Counted from the stretch's first letter, positions 1 through 7,899 are shown. The stretch is 64,000 nucleotides of DNA from an uncultured Duncaniella sp. (GCA_910577335.1 CAJTMJ010000013.1:22923-86922); one strand, 5' to 3'. The notes: generated by a model not told the origin, from the sequence alone. Program-made: numbers and translations.

Positions 1-393
1 GATTTCTATGGCATTCAGATCCTCTCTCTGGATATTCTCTATGAGAGCCATTTCAGTCAACTCAGTGTCGTTGGCTGTGCGGATATATGCCGGAACCTTT
101 GTCAGACCAGCCATTATGGCAGCTCTGTAACGACGTTCGCCGGCTATAATCTGATAGGAATCATTACCTATTTTTCTGAGAGAGAGAGGCTGTATTATGC
201 CAAGTTCACGTATGGAGCGTGACAATTCTTCCAAAGCCTCCTCATCGAATATGCTTCTCGGCTGCTCCGGATTTGGCGTAATGCGATCAATATCTATATC
301 ATTTATGGCAGATGTCCCCTGAGCGGGCGCATCGTCCATGGCAATTAGTGAGTCTAATCCCCGTCCAAGGGCGGGACGTTTGATTGGAGGCAT
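1..393 (-). CDS. parB: ParB-family chromosome partitioning protein, 5' part only
   Basis: This is the N-terminal 131 codons of a ParB/Spo0J-type centromere-binding protein; the rest lies beyond the window edge. The translation starts MPPIKRPALGRGLDSLI, the usual ParB opening, and continues with the ParB/sulfiredoxin-like CTPase domain: ITPNPEQPR, a stretch around LGIIQPLSLRK, then the box IAGERRYRAA and ALIENIQREDLN. These are the classic ParB boxes that bind CTP and parS. The gene lies 40 bp downstream of parA on the same strand, so the two are probably one operon. In the family ParB loads on parS sites near the origin and works with ParA in segregation. No parS-like palindrome was found by eye in the window. 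Confidence 0.95.
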   Translation of the reverse strand, partial: MPPIKRPALGRGLDSLIAMDDAPAQGTSAINDIDIDRITPNPEQPRSIFDEEALEELSRSIRELGIIQPLSLRKIGNDSYQIIAGERRYRAAIMAGLTKVPAYIRTANDTELTEMALIENIQREDLNAIEI

Positions 394-433
394 AGAGATA
401 GGGCTATAATGCTTTGTATTGGGTTAATGAATG

Positions 434-1207
434 TTATACTCTCTTTGCATTTTTGGAGATAAGCTCCTTTGCAAGTGCGATATGAGAAGTGGCACCTCTT
501 GACAGCGGGTCGTAGAGCAGTGCCGGAAGTCCGTGGCTCGGAGCCTCGCTCAGACGGATGTTACGAGGTATCACCGAATCAAACACCATCGGTCCGAAAT
601 GCCCTTTCAGCTCTTCATAGATCTGATTGGCAAGACGCAGACGTGCATCATACATCGTCAGAAGAAATCCTTCTATCTCAAGTTTCGGATTAAGTTTGGA
701 TTTGATTATACGGATTGTATTCAAGAGTTTTGTGATACCTTCCAGTGCGAAATATTCAGCCTGCACCGGAATTATCACGGAGTTAGCAGCGGTTAGTGCA
801 TTAACAGTTATCAAACCTAATGACGGAGAGCAGTCAATCAATATGTAATCATACTTGTCAGCCACAGGTGCAATTGCGTTTTTCAACACATTCTCACGCG
901 AAGGCTTATTGATCAGCTCAATCTCAGCTCCCGCAAGGTCAATGCGCGATCCTACCAAGTCGAGACCTTCACAGCATGTCGGAACTTGCGACCCGTCCAT
1001 GGGATACTCATCAACTAAACACTCGTATATCGAGGATTGCATTGACTTGGGGTCAATACCATATCCTGAAGTAGCGTTAGCCTGCGGATCCGCATCTATT
1101 ATCAGAGTCTTTTTCCCTTCAGCGGCAAGCGATGCTGCAAGATTGATAGTGGTGGTGGTTTTACCAACGCCACCTTTCTGATTAGCTATTGCGATTATTT
1201 TACCCAT
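434..1207 (-). CDS. parA: ParA/Soj-type chromosome partitioning ATPase
   Basis: A 257-residue deviant Walker ATPase. The N-terminus has IAIANQKGGVGKTTTTINLA, the signature P-loop with the extra ParA/MinD lysine. It is followed by the Walker A' region LIIDADPQANATSGYG and the Walker B stretch YDYILIDCSPSLG. Length is typical of chromosomal Soj-type ParA without an N-terminal HTH. ATP-bound dimers coat the nucleoid and are released by ParB, which is encoded immediately downstream. The start ATG (1205-1207) directly precedes the P-loop strand, as in homologues, so it is secure. The upstream gap carries the large inverted-repeat structure described separately. Confidence 0.96.
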   Translation of the reverse strand: MGKIIAIANQKGGVGKTTTTINLAASLAAEGKKTLIIDADPQANATSGYGIDPKSMQSSIYECLVDEYPMDGSQVPTCCEGLDLVGSRIDLAGAEIELINKPSRENVLKNAIAPVADKYDYILIDCSPSLGLITVNALTAANSVIIPVQAEYFALEGITKLLNTIRIIKSKLNPKLEIEGFLLTMYDARLRLANQIYEELKGHFGPMVFDSVIPRNIRLSEAPSHGLPALLYDPLSRGATSHIALAKELISKNAKRV

Positions 1208-1306
1208 ATTATGTTATTACAATGGTGCAAAGTAACCAAAAAAACATCAAACTGCCACGTTATCAACTATCAAAACGTGTTAAAATGTTGAAAACTCGTG
1301 GAAAAT

Positions 1307-1522
1307 GTTAACAATTGACAATGGACAATGGACAATTGACAATTTGCAATTTGCAATTGACAATGGACTGTTGACAATGGACAATGGACAATGGACAATT
1401 CCATCCGGTTTGAGTGTTCGGATGGAATTGTCGATTATAAGTAATTCAAATCTAAACTGTAAACTCTAAACTAACTGTCAATTGCTAACTGTCAATTGTC
1501 AACAGTCCATTGTCAATTGCTA
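1307..1522. repeat. TTGACAATGGAC-type short repeats folded into a large inverted repeat
   Basis: The gap between parA and the upstream kinase-like gene is built of degenerate units such as GACAATGGACAATTGACAAT. Two of its arms are perfect 26-bp inverted copies (1353-1378 and 1495-1520). Near the centre is a 14-bp perfect hairpin (1394-1407 and 1419-1432, 11-nt loop). The whole region could fold as a long cruciform or act as a two-sided transcription terminator. The stop codon of the minus-strand gene upstream lies at the edge of the right arm, so the repeat supplies its last codons. A related short copy sits between queD and queE. Confidence 0.85.
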
Positions 1523-2968
1523 ACTGTGTATTGTCAGGACGTATGATGCGCCATTTGTAATGTCGGGGTCAAGGGCAAGTGAGCCGTTTATGTTTTTAGC
1601 CCTCACAGCACATACGGGGAGAAGGAGTATGTCGCCGTCAGCTAACTGATGTGACACATCGAACGGGTTGAAAATCGTCTCACGCTTATCGGAGGTCACG
1701 GCAGGACCATTGTCGGTCACCACAAACTGATGGCTCTTTGCTCCACGTTTTTTATAAGATACTGTAATTTTACCATTCGCAGGAGTGTTGGCAGCCGCAT
1801 TCTTCAGAAGATCCGTCAAGATAATCTCAACCTCTTTCGGTGCTATGTGTGCCATACCTTTGCATCCCGAGAAGTTGACCATCACACCGGGCTTAAGTAA
1901 CGGGCGTATCTTATCAACCACATCCTTGCAATATCGCTCAATATCAATATCTTCCATGGCTGATTCATCGACAGTGACAGATGAATCGGCATCAGAGTAT
2001 TCGCCAAGACGTTTGATGTATGTACGTAGATTATCCATTTCGGGAGTGTCACTGTCTATCTTGTTCAACGCCGGCTCAATGACCGCCGACATATTGTGAA
2101 TCATCTTGCTCTTGGCATCGCTCTGCTCATCGGCAATTATGACTTGCTGTCTCAGTTTGCGATTGCGTGCAAGTGAACGGGCATACATCACACAAATGAA
2201 AGCGATGGCGGCGACAGCCACAACAAGTATGGCTATCAATGTGCCTATGACTCCGTTTTTTACCTTGATGGTATGATCCTTGTCACCAATAGTTGTCTGA
2301 GCCGTTGCCAACTCTTTTTTGGCTTTCGCAAGATCCGATTCAGCGTTCATCTCTGCTATAGAGTCTGACCATGCCATATAGCTTTTATACACATGGTTAA
2401 CCAGTGATGCGTCGTCGGCAGTCACACCTTTACTGATAAGCCCCATAAACTCTTTCTTTACATCTTCCACACCGGATCCGGAACCTGTTTCCTTCACTAA
2501 TCTGCCAATACAGCTATCACCCTTCGCAGGCTGCCCTATCGAATAATAATAGTTGGCTTCGCTTAGCAACATCTCTCGTGTGATCTCCTTGTTATTCGCA
2601 TTTTTAGCGTATGTCGCCATTCTCTGGATTGTCTTTGTGGCACCTGAGTTATTTTTCAATCTCATATAAAGATCGAGCCGACCCTTTTCAATGGTGAAAA
2701 ACACTGCAGGGAGCGAGTCGGCGGTGACATGATTTTTGTTCAGATATGTCACGGTATTTGAGAGAAGCTTAAAGGCTCCTTCATAGTTTTTTGCGTCAGC
2801 ACACAGCGCCGAAGCTGCCACCGCAGAACGTGCCGCCGGCAAATATTGGTGGGCTGAAAGTTGGGAATTGTAACTTTTTATCACCCTCTCGAAATTGTTC
2901 TGTGCCATTACCGTCATCCCCACGGCGCTTAATGCGAGCAACAGAACCATAAAAATGGAGCGTCTCAT
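1520..2968 (-). CDS. Membrane histidine-kinase-like protein with degenerate catalytic motifs
   Basis: A 482-residue protein with a signal peptide (1-22), an extracytoplasmic helical region that resembles tetratricopeptide-type sensor domains (about 25-200), a coiled stretch (205-235), one membrane segment (about 239-262), and a cytoplasmic kinase-like half. The HisKA box normally reads NMSHEIRTPLN; here it is NMSAVIEPALN (292-302), so the phospho-acceptor His is Ala295. The ATPase domain keeps an N-box-like DLLKNA (386-391, Asn390) and DNGPA (419-423). The glycine-rich G2 lid (usually GLGL) is replaced by GDILLL (445-450). The overall fold is probable, but autophosphorylation in the usual way is unlikely. 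No response regulator is adjacent. It may be a pseudokinase or scaffold; function unknown. Confidence 0.8.
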   Translation of the reverse strand: MRRSIFMVLLLALSAVGMTVMAQNNFERVIKSYNSQLSAHQYLPAARSAVAASALCADAKNYEGAFKLLSNTVTYLNKNHVTADSLPAVFFTIEKGRLDLYMRLKNNSGATKTIQRMATYAKNANNKEITREMLLSEANYYYSIGQPAKGDSCIGRLVKETGSGSGVEDVKKEFMGLISKGVTADDASLVNHVYKSYMAWSDSIAEMNAESDLAKAKKELATAQTTIGDKDHTIKVKNGVIGTLIAILVVAVAAIAFICVMYARSLARNRKLRQQVIIADEQSDAKSKMIHNMSAVIEPALNKIDSDTPEMDNLRTYIKRLGEYSDADSSVTVDESAMEDIDIERYCKDVVDKIRPLLKPGVMVNFSGCKGMAHIAPKEVEIILTDLLKNAAANTPANGKITVSYKKRGAKSHQFVVTDNGPAVTSDKRETIFNPFDVSHQLADGDILLLPVCAVRAKNINGSLALDPDITNGASYVLTIHS

Positions 2969-3001
2969 ATTAAAAAAGTTTTGTGTGTTAATCGAAAAAA
3001 A

Positions 3002-3052
3002 ATAGCTTTACGTGTTGCTCCACATATCACTTTCTATAGCTTTACGTGTTGC
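3002..3052. repeat. Tandem pair of 17-bp direct repeats
   Basis: The sequence ATAGCTTTACGTGTTGC occurs at 3002-3018 and again at 3036-3052, a 34-bp period. The pair lies 33 bp upstream of the start of the minus-strand kinase-like gene and about 170 bp upstream of the forward HipA-like gene. It could be a pair of operator sites, but there is no direct evidence of binding. The rest of the 250-bp gap is AT-rich. Confidence 0.6.
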
Positions 3053-3135
3053 ATCATAGTTATTTAGTAGTATCTAACTTAGAAACACACATAACCCATA
3101 AAAAGTTAGTAACCTTTTTCTTAAAATTTTTTTAT

Positions 3136-3143
3136 TAACTTTA
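3136..3143 (+). promoter_or_regulatory. Possible -7 element for the HipA-like gene
   Basis: TAACTTTA resembles the Bacteroidetes -7 consensus TAnnTTTG, with A in place of the final G. It lies about 75 bp upstream of the HipA-like start codon. No clear -33 TTTG was found, so the call is weak. Confidence 0.3.
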
Positions 3144-3182
3144 CCACCAGAGAAGTGTTTTCTATTGAAATCAGTCATGTGA

Positions 3183-3220
3183 TTAACATTTCATAAAAAG
3201 TTTAGATCAGTTCATTATAT
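3183..3220 (+). repeat. Solo copy A of a dispersed AT-rich element
   Basis: This stretch contains TTAACATTTCATAAAAAG followed by TTTAGATCAGTTCATTATAT and runs directly into the ATG of the HipA-like gene. The same sequence, slightly diverged, lies upstream of four other genes or gaps in the window (36765-36804, 52696-52733, 52871-52891, 62731-62764). It could be a 5'-leader or promoter element or a MITE end; see findings. Confidence 0.65.
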
Positions 3221-4004
3221 GAAAAAATCCATATATATTCCGGAAATCCGTCGCACTGAGGTCAACCGTTACATAGCTCCGCTACGTGAGGGTGGCTCAC
3301 TCCCTGCTCTTGCCGAAGCTGATGACGGTTTTAAATACGTGGTGAAGTTCCGTGGTGCCGGGCATGGCACCAAAGCTCTCATTGCCGAACTTATAGGTGG
3401 TGAGATGGCACGTGCCGCCGGATTGAGAGTGCCGGAACTCGTGTTCCTTGACCTCGGAGAAGAATTTGGACGCACAGAAGGTGACGAGGAGATACAAGAC
3501 CTGCTGAAGGGAAGCCAAGGTCTAAACCTTGGTCTCCATTACCTCTCAGGCGCAATGACTTGGGACGTGGCTGTCAACCATGCATCACCCCTTGAAGCAT
3601 CTATGATAGTATGGCTTGACTCATTCCTGACAAATGTCGATCGCACCGTGCGCAACACCAATATACTCTTGTGGCAACGTGAACTATGGCTTATAGATCA
3701 TGGCGCATCACTGTATTTCCACCATTCATGGAACGGCTGGGAGAAAACCGCTCTCACCCCATTCCCGTACATCAAGGATCATGCTCTCATACGTGACGCA
3801 TCCATGCTCCGTGAAGCCGATGAAATAATGCGTCAGCGCATCACCCCCGAAACAATCAGAGCGATTGTTGACACGATACCTGATGATTGGCTTGACGAAC
3901 CGGAAGAACAGCGAAAAGTGTATACACAGTTCCTCACCACACGTCTTGAAAACTCAAATATATTTACCGACCATGCAATCACAGTCCGACAAACACTTAT
4001 ATGA
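3219..4004 (+). CDS. HipA-like protein kinase domain protein
   Basis: A 261-residue stand-alone HipA-type kinase fold, shorter than the 440-residue HipA toxin and lacking its N-terminal HipA_N region. Visible motifs are an ATP-binding lysine in KYVVKFRG, a helix-aC glutamate in ALIAELIGGEMA, a catalytic-loop stretch NVDRTVRNTNILLW with Asp and Asn in place, and a DFG-like LIDHGAS that binds metal. All the catalytic elements look intact. It overlaps the downstream DUF3037 gene by 32 bp, so the two are translated together. This kinase/DUF3037 pairing is common in bacteria, but its function is not established. No HipB-like antitoxin is adjacent, so a toxin role should not be assumed. Confidence 0.75.
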   Translation: MKKSIYIPEIRRTEVNRYIAPLREGGSLPALAEADDGFKYVVKFRGAGHGTKALIAELIGGEMARAAGLRVPELVFLDLGEEFGRTEGDEEIQDLLKGSQGLNLGLHYLSGAMTWDVAVNHASPLEASMIVWLDSFLTNVDRTVRNTNILLWQRELWLIDHGASLYFHHSWNGWEKTALTPFPYIKDHALIRDASMLREADEIMRQRITPETIRAIVDTIPDDWLDEPEEQRKVYTQFLTTRLENSNIFTDHAITVRQTLI

Positions 4005-4368
4005 ATATGCCGTGGTGCGCTATGTGCCGCGTGTGGAGCGTGAAGAGTTCATCAATGTCGGGCTTGTGATGATGTGCAAGCGCCGCCGATGGTTACGTGC
4101 TCAGATATGCTGCGATGAGAAACGCATAGCCGCATTGTGGAAAGACGCCGATCTCGAAACCTTGCGTCAGCAGCTCCAATCTTTCATCGATATATCAAAA
4201 GGTGTCGGTGACAGCCCCATCGCCAGCCTTGAAGCGCACGAACGTTTCCGCTGGCTCACAGCCGTGCGCAGCGCATCCATCGCCACCTCACGCCCCCACC
4301 CGGGACTCACCACCGACCTCGACACCACCTTCACCCGCCTTTTCTCGGAACTTGTGGAGGATAACTAA
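3973..4368 (+). CDS. DUF3037 domain protein
   Basis: A 131-residue protein beginning MQSQSDKHLYEYAVVRYVPR, followed by REEFINVGLVMMCKRRRWL, the typical DUF3037 opening. The frame stays open further upstream (to 3865), but that part overlaps the HipA-like gene and gives an atypical N-terminus, so the ATG at 3973 is preferred. The sequence is soluble with no signal peptide. DUF3037 has no established activity. Its overlap with a HipA-like kinase suggests that it is the partner or substrate of that kinase. Confidence 0.8.
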   Translation: MQSQSDKHLYEYAVVRYVPRVEREEFINVGLVMMCKRRRWLRAQICCDEKRIAALWKDADLETLRQQLQSFIDISKGVGDSPIASLEAHERFRWLTAVRSASIATSRPHPGLTTDLDTTFTRLFSELVEDN

Positions 4369-4381
4369 ATGGCAATAGTTT

Positions 4382-5155
4382 ATGGATGTATTTCGAAAAG
4401 AACTTAATCAGATATACTCTTCCCAGCATCTCGAATCTGAATTTCTCGATAATAAAGAAATCGAAATCTGTAGGACGATAGTAGGTAATATGACATCTGT
4501 CACCAACGCATGTTGTGTTATAACTAATGCTGCATGTGATTATTGCTATCTTTTTGGAGGGGAGCTTGCTTCTTTACTGGGAATTTGTGAGGGAAAACAG
4601 CTGTATAAGGAATTCGACTCAAGTGATGAAGATATAATTTATAATAAACTTCATCCCGAAGATCTCGTCGAAAAGAGGATGTTGGAATATGAGTATTTTA
4701 AATTCGTCAACGAATTGCCGGAAGAAGAAAAAATACGCCATAAAGCCACTTGCCGTATAAGAATAAAGAACCGATTGGGCAATTATATCATACTTGACAA
4801 CAGCACTCAGATAATGAGAACTTCACCTATGGGGAAAATATGGTTGATACTTTGCTGCTATGATTTATCCCCTTCACAAGAAATTCAGGAAGGGATCAAT
4901 GCACATATTGTAAACAACCAAAATGGTGAAATAATCAGTTTGTCATTTTCTGATAGAAAGTCCCGTATACTAACAGAAAGGGAAAAGGAGATATTAATGT
5001 TAATAAAGGAGGGGAAACCGAGCAAACAAATTGCTGACATATTGGGAATCAGCATACACACTGTAAACAGGCACAGACAAAATATTCTTGAACGATTGAG
5101 CGTTGGTAATTCAGTCGAGGCAATAACAGCAGCTATTTCCATGGGACTTTTGTAG
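4382..5155 (+). CDS. LuxR-family transcriptional regulator with PAS-like N-terminus
   Basis: A 257-residue regulator. The last 65 residues form a GerE/LuxR helix-turn-helix: ILTEREKEILMLIKEGKPSK, then a recognition helix around ISIHTVNRHRQNIL, ending VEAITAAISMGLL. The N-terminal 180 residues look like a PAS-type ligand domain; they include a Cys-rich patch (NACCVITNAACDYC). There is no receiver Asp pattern, so it is not an ordinary NarL response regulator. It ends 70 bp before the GH13-like gene in the same direction and could control it. The ligand is unknown. Confidence 0.8.
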   Translation: MDVFRKELNQIYSSQHLESEFLDNKEIEICRTIVGNMTSVTNACCVITNAACDYCYLFGGELASLLGICEGKQLYKEFDSSDEDIIYNKLHPEDLVEKRMLEYEYFKFVNELPEEEKIRHKATCRIRIKNRLGNYIILDNSTQIMRTSPMGKIWLILCCYDLSPSQEIQEGINAHIVNNQNGEIISLSFSDRKSRILTEREKEILMLIKEGKPSKQIADILGISIHTVNRHRQNILERLSVGNSVEAITAAISMGLL

Positions 5156-5225
5156 AGTCCGTGGTTATAAATCAGTATTGCGTTCCATGATAAAGCGAGA
5201 TAAATTTGCAGAAAATTATCTCATC

Positions 5226-6929
5226 ATGAAGAATTCATATTTACTTACAATTCTATTATTACTCCTATCGTGCAAAACCTTACCAGCTCAAATGTCAGAA
5301 TTTGATTGGAAAGGTGCTACTATCTATTTTGTTATTACCGACCGTTTCTGCAATGGTGATTCTACCAATGACGTTAACTATGGGAGAATAGTGGATTATG
5401 GTAGCGAGCAGTTGAACGCTGCCACTTTTCACGGAGGGGATTTCAAAGGTATGCTCCAAAAAGCAAAAGCCAACTATTTCACTGACTTGGGTATCGATGT
5501 ACTATGGATGACAGATATCTATGAACAGATACACGGATGGATGTCAGGTTCGGGACCGATCAACGACTTCCCCCATTATGGCTATCATGGATATTACCCT
5601 CTCGACTATACCCAAATTGATCAAAATTATGGAACTATTGAGGAATTTCGTGAGCTGGTGGATACCCTCCATTCACAAGGTATCCGTGTGATGCTCGGAG
5701 CCAATCTCAACGACCCCGGTTATCCTACCCTGCTCGATGCTGTACAAACAGGATTTACTAATACCGGCTTAACAGAGGAAAAAGCTGCCCGTCATAATCG
5801 GAATTGGAGCTACGACAACTTTTTCGCAGACCGTCTTAATTGGGACGGATGGTATAACCGTGAATGGATTCGTATGCCTGATGAAAACTGGGATGAAAGT
5901 GCCCCCTTGGAAGCAACACTGTTTGGTATGCCTGATTTTAAGGATGAAAGTAACACTCCTGTCTCCATACCTGACTTTCTTCACCGCAAATGGGAAAAAG
6001 AGGGCACAACAAATGATGCTTGGGTTAATCCATCAGCACTTAAATACAGAATTGACCGCAAACAGTCTCCGATGCAGTATATTATTGCATGGATATCATC
6101 GTGGGTGGAAGAATTTGGCATTGATGGTTTCCGCTGCGACATCGTAGAAAACGTACACTTATATAGGTGGAAAGAGCTTAACAAAGCTTGTGATGAAGCT
6201 CTTTCACGATGGAGAATTGCTCACCCGGAATCTCCGGCATCAAAATGGACCGACAGATTTTACATGACCGGGGATTACGACAATGCTTCGATTGATTACA
6301 AAGCGGATTATGCCGATGCAGGGTTCTTAAGCATGGTAAATTTTTATTTTCCGAAACATGGAGACCTTGATAACATAGTGTATACATGGCAAGCTTATGC
6401 TGACACTCTACATGCTCATCCTGACTGGCATCCATTCAGCTATCTGAATAATTCTTATCACAGGGATGCCGACATGACCAATATGATTGATTGCGCCACA
6501 ACTTTTCTTCTCACTCCCGGTGCTGCTCAAATATTTTATGGAGATGAAACAGGAAGAGAGTTGAGCAACGCTCGCTTTAATGTGGACAGCGACCAAGCTT
6601 TCCGTTCTGACATGAATTGGGAAGATATAAACCAAAATCAACTACATCATTTCCAAAAACTCGGGAAAATACGCCAAGCAAATCCTGTAATTGGGACAGG
6701 TCACCAACTAACTATCGACGTTCATACCTGCGCACGATATAACGAAACAGACACAATAATTATACGTGTATTGCCAATTGCCGGGAAGACTATATCTGTC
6801 AATAATTTTTTTGAAGATGGCATCACTCTGACTGAGCTATATACCGGTCAAACCGCAAAAATTGTCAATGGTAAAATATCCTTTCCTAAATATGAAAATA
6901 AAATCGCCATACTTAAAAAACAAAAATAA
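5226..6929 (+). CDS. Secreted GH13 alpha-amylase homologue with degenerate active site
   Basis: A 567-residue protein with a signal peptide ending in a lipobox-like LLLLLSC (Cys16), so probably a lipoprotein. The start at 5226 is chosen because the signal peptide begins there; the upstream in-frame ATG (5178) would bury it. The GH13 (MalS-like) frame is clear: VITDRFCNGD near the N-terminus, LGIDVLWMTDI, GMPDFKDE, GFRCD with the nucleophile Asp305, and LLTPGAAQIFYGDETG. The other conserved regions are altered. Region I DxxxNH is GANLND (158-163). The acid/base Glu of region III is Asp350 (MTGD). The FLxxHD of region IV is YLNNSYHRD. It may be a non-hydrolytic glycan binder or have changed chemistry. 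No other starch genes are adjacent, apart from the LuxR regulator upstream. Confidence 0.8.
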   Translation: MKNSYLLTILLLLLSCKTLPAQMSEFDWKGATIYFVITDRFCNGDSTNDVNYGRIVDYGSEQLNAATFHGGDFKGMLQKAKANYFTDLGIDVLWMTDIYEQIHGWMSGSGPINDFPHYGYHGYYPLDYTQIDQNYGTIEEFRELVDTLHSQGIRVMLGANLNDPGYPTLLDAVQTGFTNTGLTEEKAARHNRNWSYDNFFADRLNWDGWYNREWIRMPDENWDESAPLEATLFGMPDFKDESNTPVSIPDFLHRKWEKEGTTNDAWVNPSALKYRIDRKQSPMQYIIAWISSWVEEFGIDGFRCDIVENVHLYRWKELNKACDEALSRWRIAHPESPASKWTDRFYMTGDYDNASIDYKADYADAGFLSMVNFYFPKHGDLDNIVYTWQAYADTLHAHPDWHPFSYLNNSYHRDADMTNMIDCATTFLLTPGAAQIFYGDETGRELSNARFNVDSDQAFRSDMNWEDINQNQLHHFQKLGKIRQANPVIGTGHQLTIDVHTCARYNETDTIIIRVLPIAGKTISVNNFFEDGITLTELYTGQTAKIVNGKISFPKYENKIAILKKQK

Positions 6930-7027
6930 AGGAATAAGCGCAGACAAAATGATATTACAATTATCAGAACCCCACAGAAAATCACCACCCTCACCCCCTC
7001 AGCCTATCGGCAGGCATATCAAAAACG

Positions 7028-7061
7028 TGTTGCAGAATCAGACACATCTAATTCTGCAACA
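7028..7061 (-). terminator. Hairpin terminator for the sigma/anti-sigma operon
   Basis: A perfect 11-bp inverted repeat, 7028-7038 (TGTTGCAGAAT) with 7051-7061, encloses a 12-nt loop. Read on the minus strand the stem is followed by ACGTTTTTGA, so it fits a terminator for the genes ending at 7118. The gap 6930-7117 holds no convincing gene. Confidence 0.6.
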
Positions 7062-7117
7062 AATCTCACATGAAAACAACTGCTAAAGCATATTCTGAGG
7101 TTCCTTAGGGATATTGT

Positions 7118-7885
7118 TTATAGATACTGTATGGAACGAGTGGAAAGCAACTCTGTTTCTTCACCATCTTTTTCAGCGACCATGTTTATAGATTTCAGCT
7201 TACACTCGCTTTTTGAGAATATAGCTTTAAGTTTTAATATTCCGTGACCTTCCACACCACGGTTGGAAGTCACAATAACATTGTCGCCATCTTCAGTGAA
7301 TACAAATTTTTTTGAGGATTTAAACTCCTTGTTCACAGACTCTAAATTAAGCAAAGCCTTAAACTTTTCAGAATGGAATGTGGTCGGAAATCGCTTTACC
7401 TCTGTGCCATTCTCCAATTTCACATAATACTTACCATCAAAAATTATGACAGTTTTTTCCGGATCATCCCATTCAACACGCAACTGCTCATCACCGGGCA
7501 CAGATGTAAGATACATGGTGCCATTCATCGGTTCACCCGCTATATCAGCAGTATAAACCTCTTCATCATCACTCCTCACGGCACGAAGTGTAAACTCCAC
7601 ACGACACTTTTGAGCCTCGTTAACTTCCTGAAGCACCTTCGCCGCCAACTCAGGCGCAGAAAGCGGAGCCTCGGCAGCTTGAGCGGGAGGATTCACGGCA
7701 AATGTTACAATCACAGCTATCATGGCAGCAATGCCGCCAAAAGCAATCCATTTAAAATAGTTGGAACGTTTTGATTTCATTTTCAATTCTATTTTTGATT
7801 TAGGGTAACGTCTATGACGAGGGGTGAGAAGACTAATGACCTTATCAACCTCTTCCTGCTCTGTAAGTCTATTTCTTGTTTCCAT
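7118..7885 (-). CDS. Single-pass membrane protein, probable anti-sigma factor
   Basis: A 255-residue protein with a short charged cytoplasmic N-terminus (1-43), one membrane segment (about 44-66, FKWIAFGGIAAMIAVIVTF) and a periplasmic domain of about 185 residues rich in beta strands (VEFTLRAVRSDD, TVIIFDGKYYVKL), which resembles LolA/LolB-like or outer-membrane-sensor folds. It starts 14 bp after the ECF sigma gene stop and is co-transcribed with it. That arrangement and the topology suggest an anti-sigma regulator or an envelope-stress sensor. No zinc-finger anti-sigma motif (HxxxCxxC) is present, so the mode of sigma binding is unknown. Confidence 0.6.
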   Translation of the reverse strand: METRNRLTEQEEVDKVISLLTPRHRRYPKSKIELKMKSKRSNYFKWIAFGGIAAMIAVIVTFAVNPPAQAAEAPLSAPELAAKVLQEVNEAQKCRVEFTLRAVRSDDEEVYTADIAGEPMNGTMYLTSVPGDEQLRVEWDDPEKTVIIFDGKYYVKLENGTEVKRFPTTFHSEKFKALLNLESVNKEFKSSKKFVFTEDGDNVIVTSNRGVEGHGILKLKAIFSKSECKLKSINMVAEKDGEETELLSTRSIQYL

Positions 7886-7899
7886 AATTATTGTGCCTT

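Noticed and set aside
855..1181. A 108-codon plus-strand frame inside parA
   Set aside because: It is antisense to a secure parA gene and has no independent support.
3865..3972. N-terminal extension of the DUF3037 frame
   Set aside because: It overlaps the HipA-like coding sequence, and the family N-terminus begins at the ATG at 3973.
5178..5225. Upstream ATG extension of the GH13-like gene
   Set aside because: It would add 16 polar residues before a clear signal peptide that starts at 5226.
6862..7086. A 74-codon plus-strand frame after the GH13-like gene
   Set aside because: It starts inside the GH13-like gene in another frame, runs across a terminator hairpin, and has composition of non-coding sequence.
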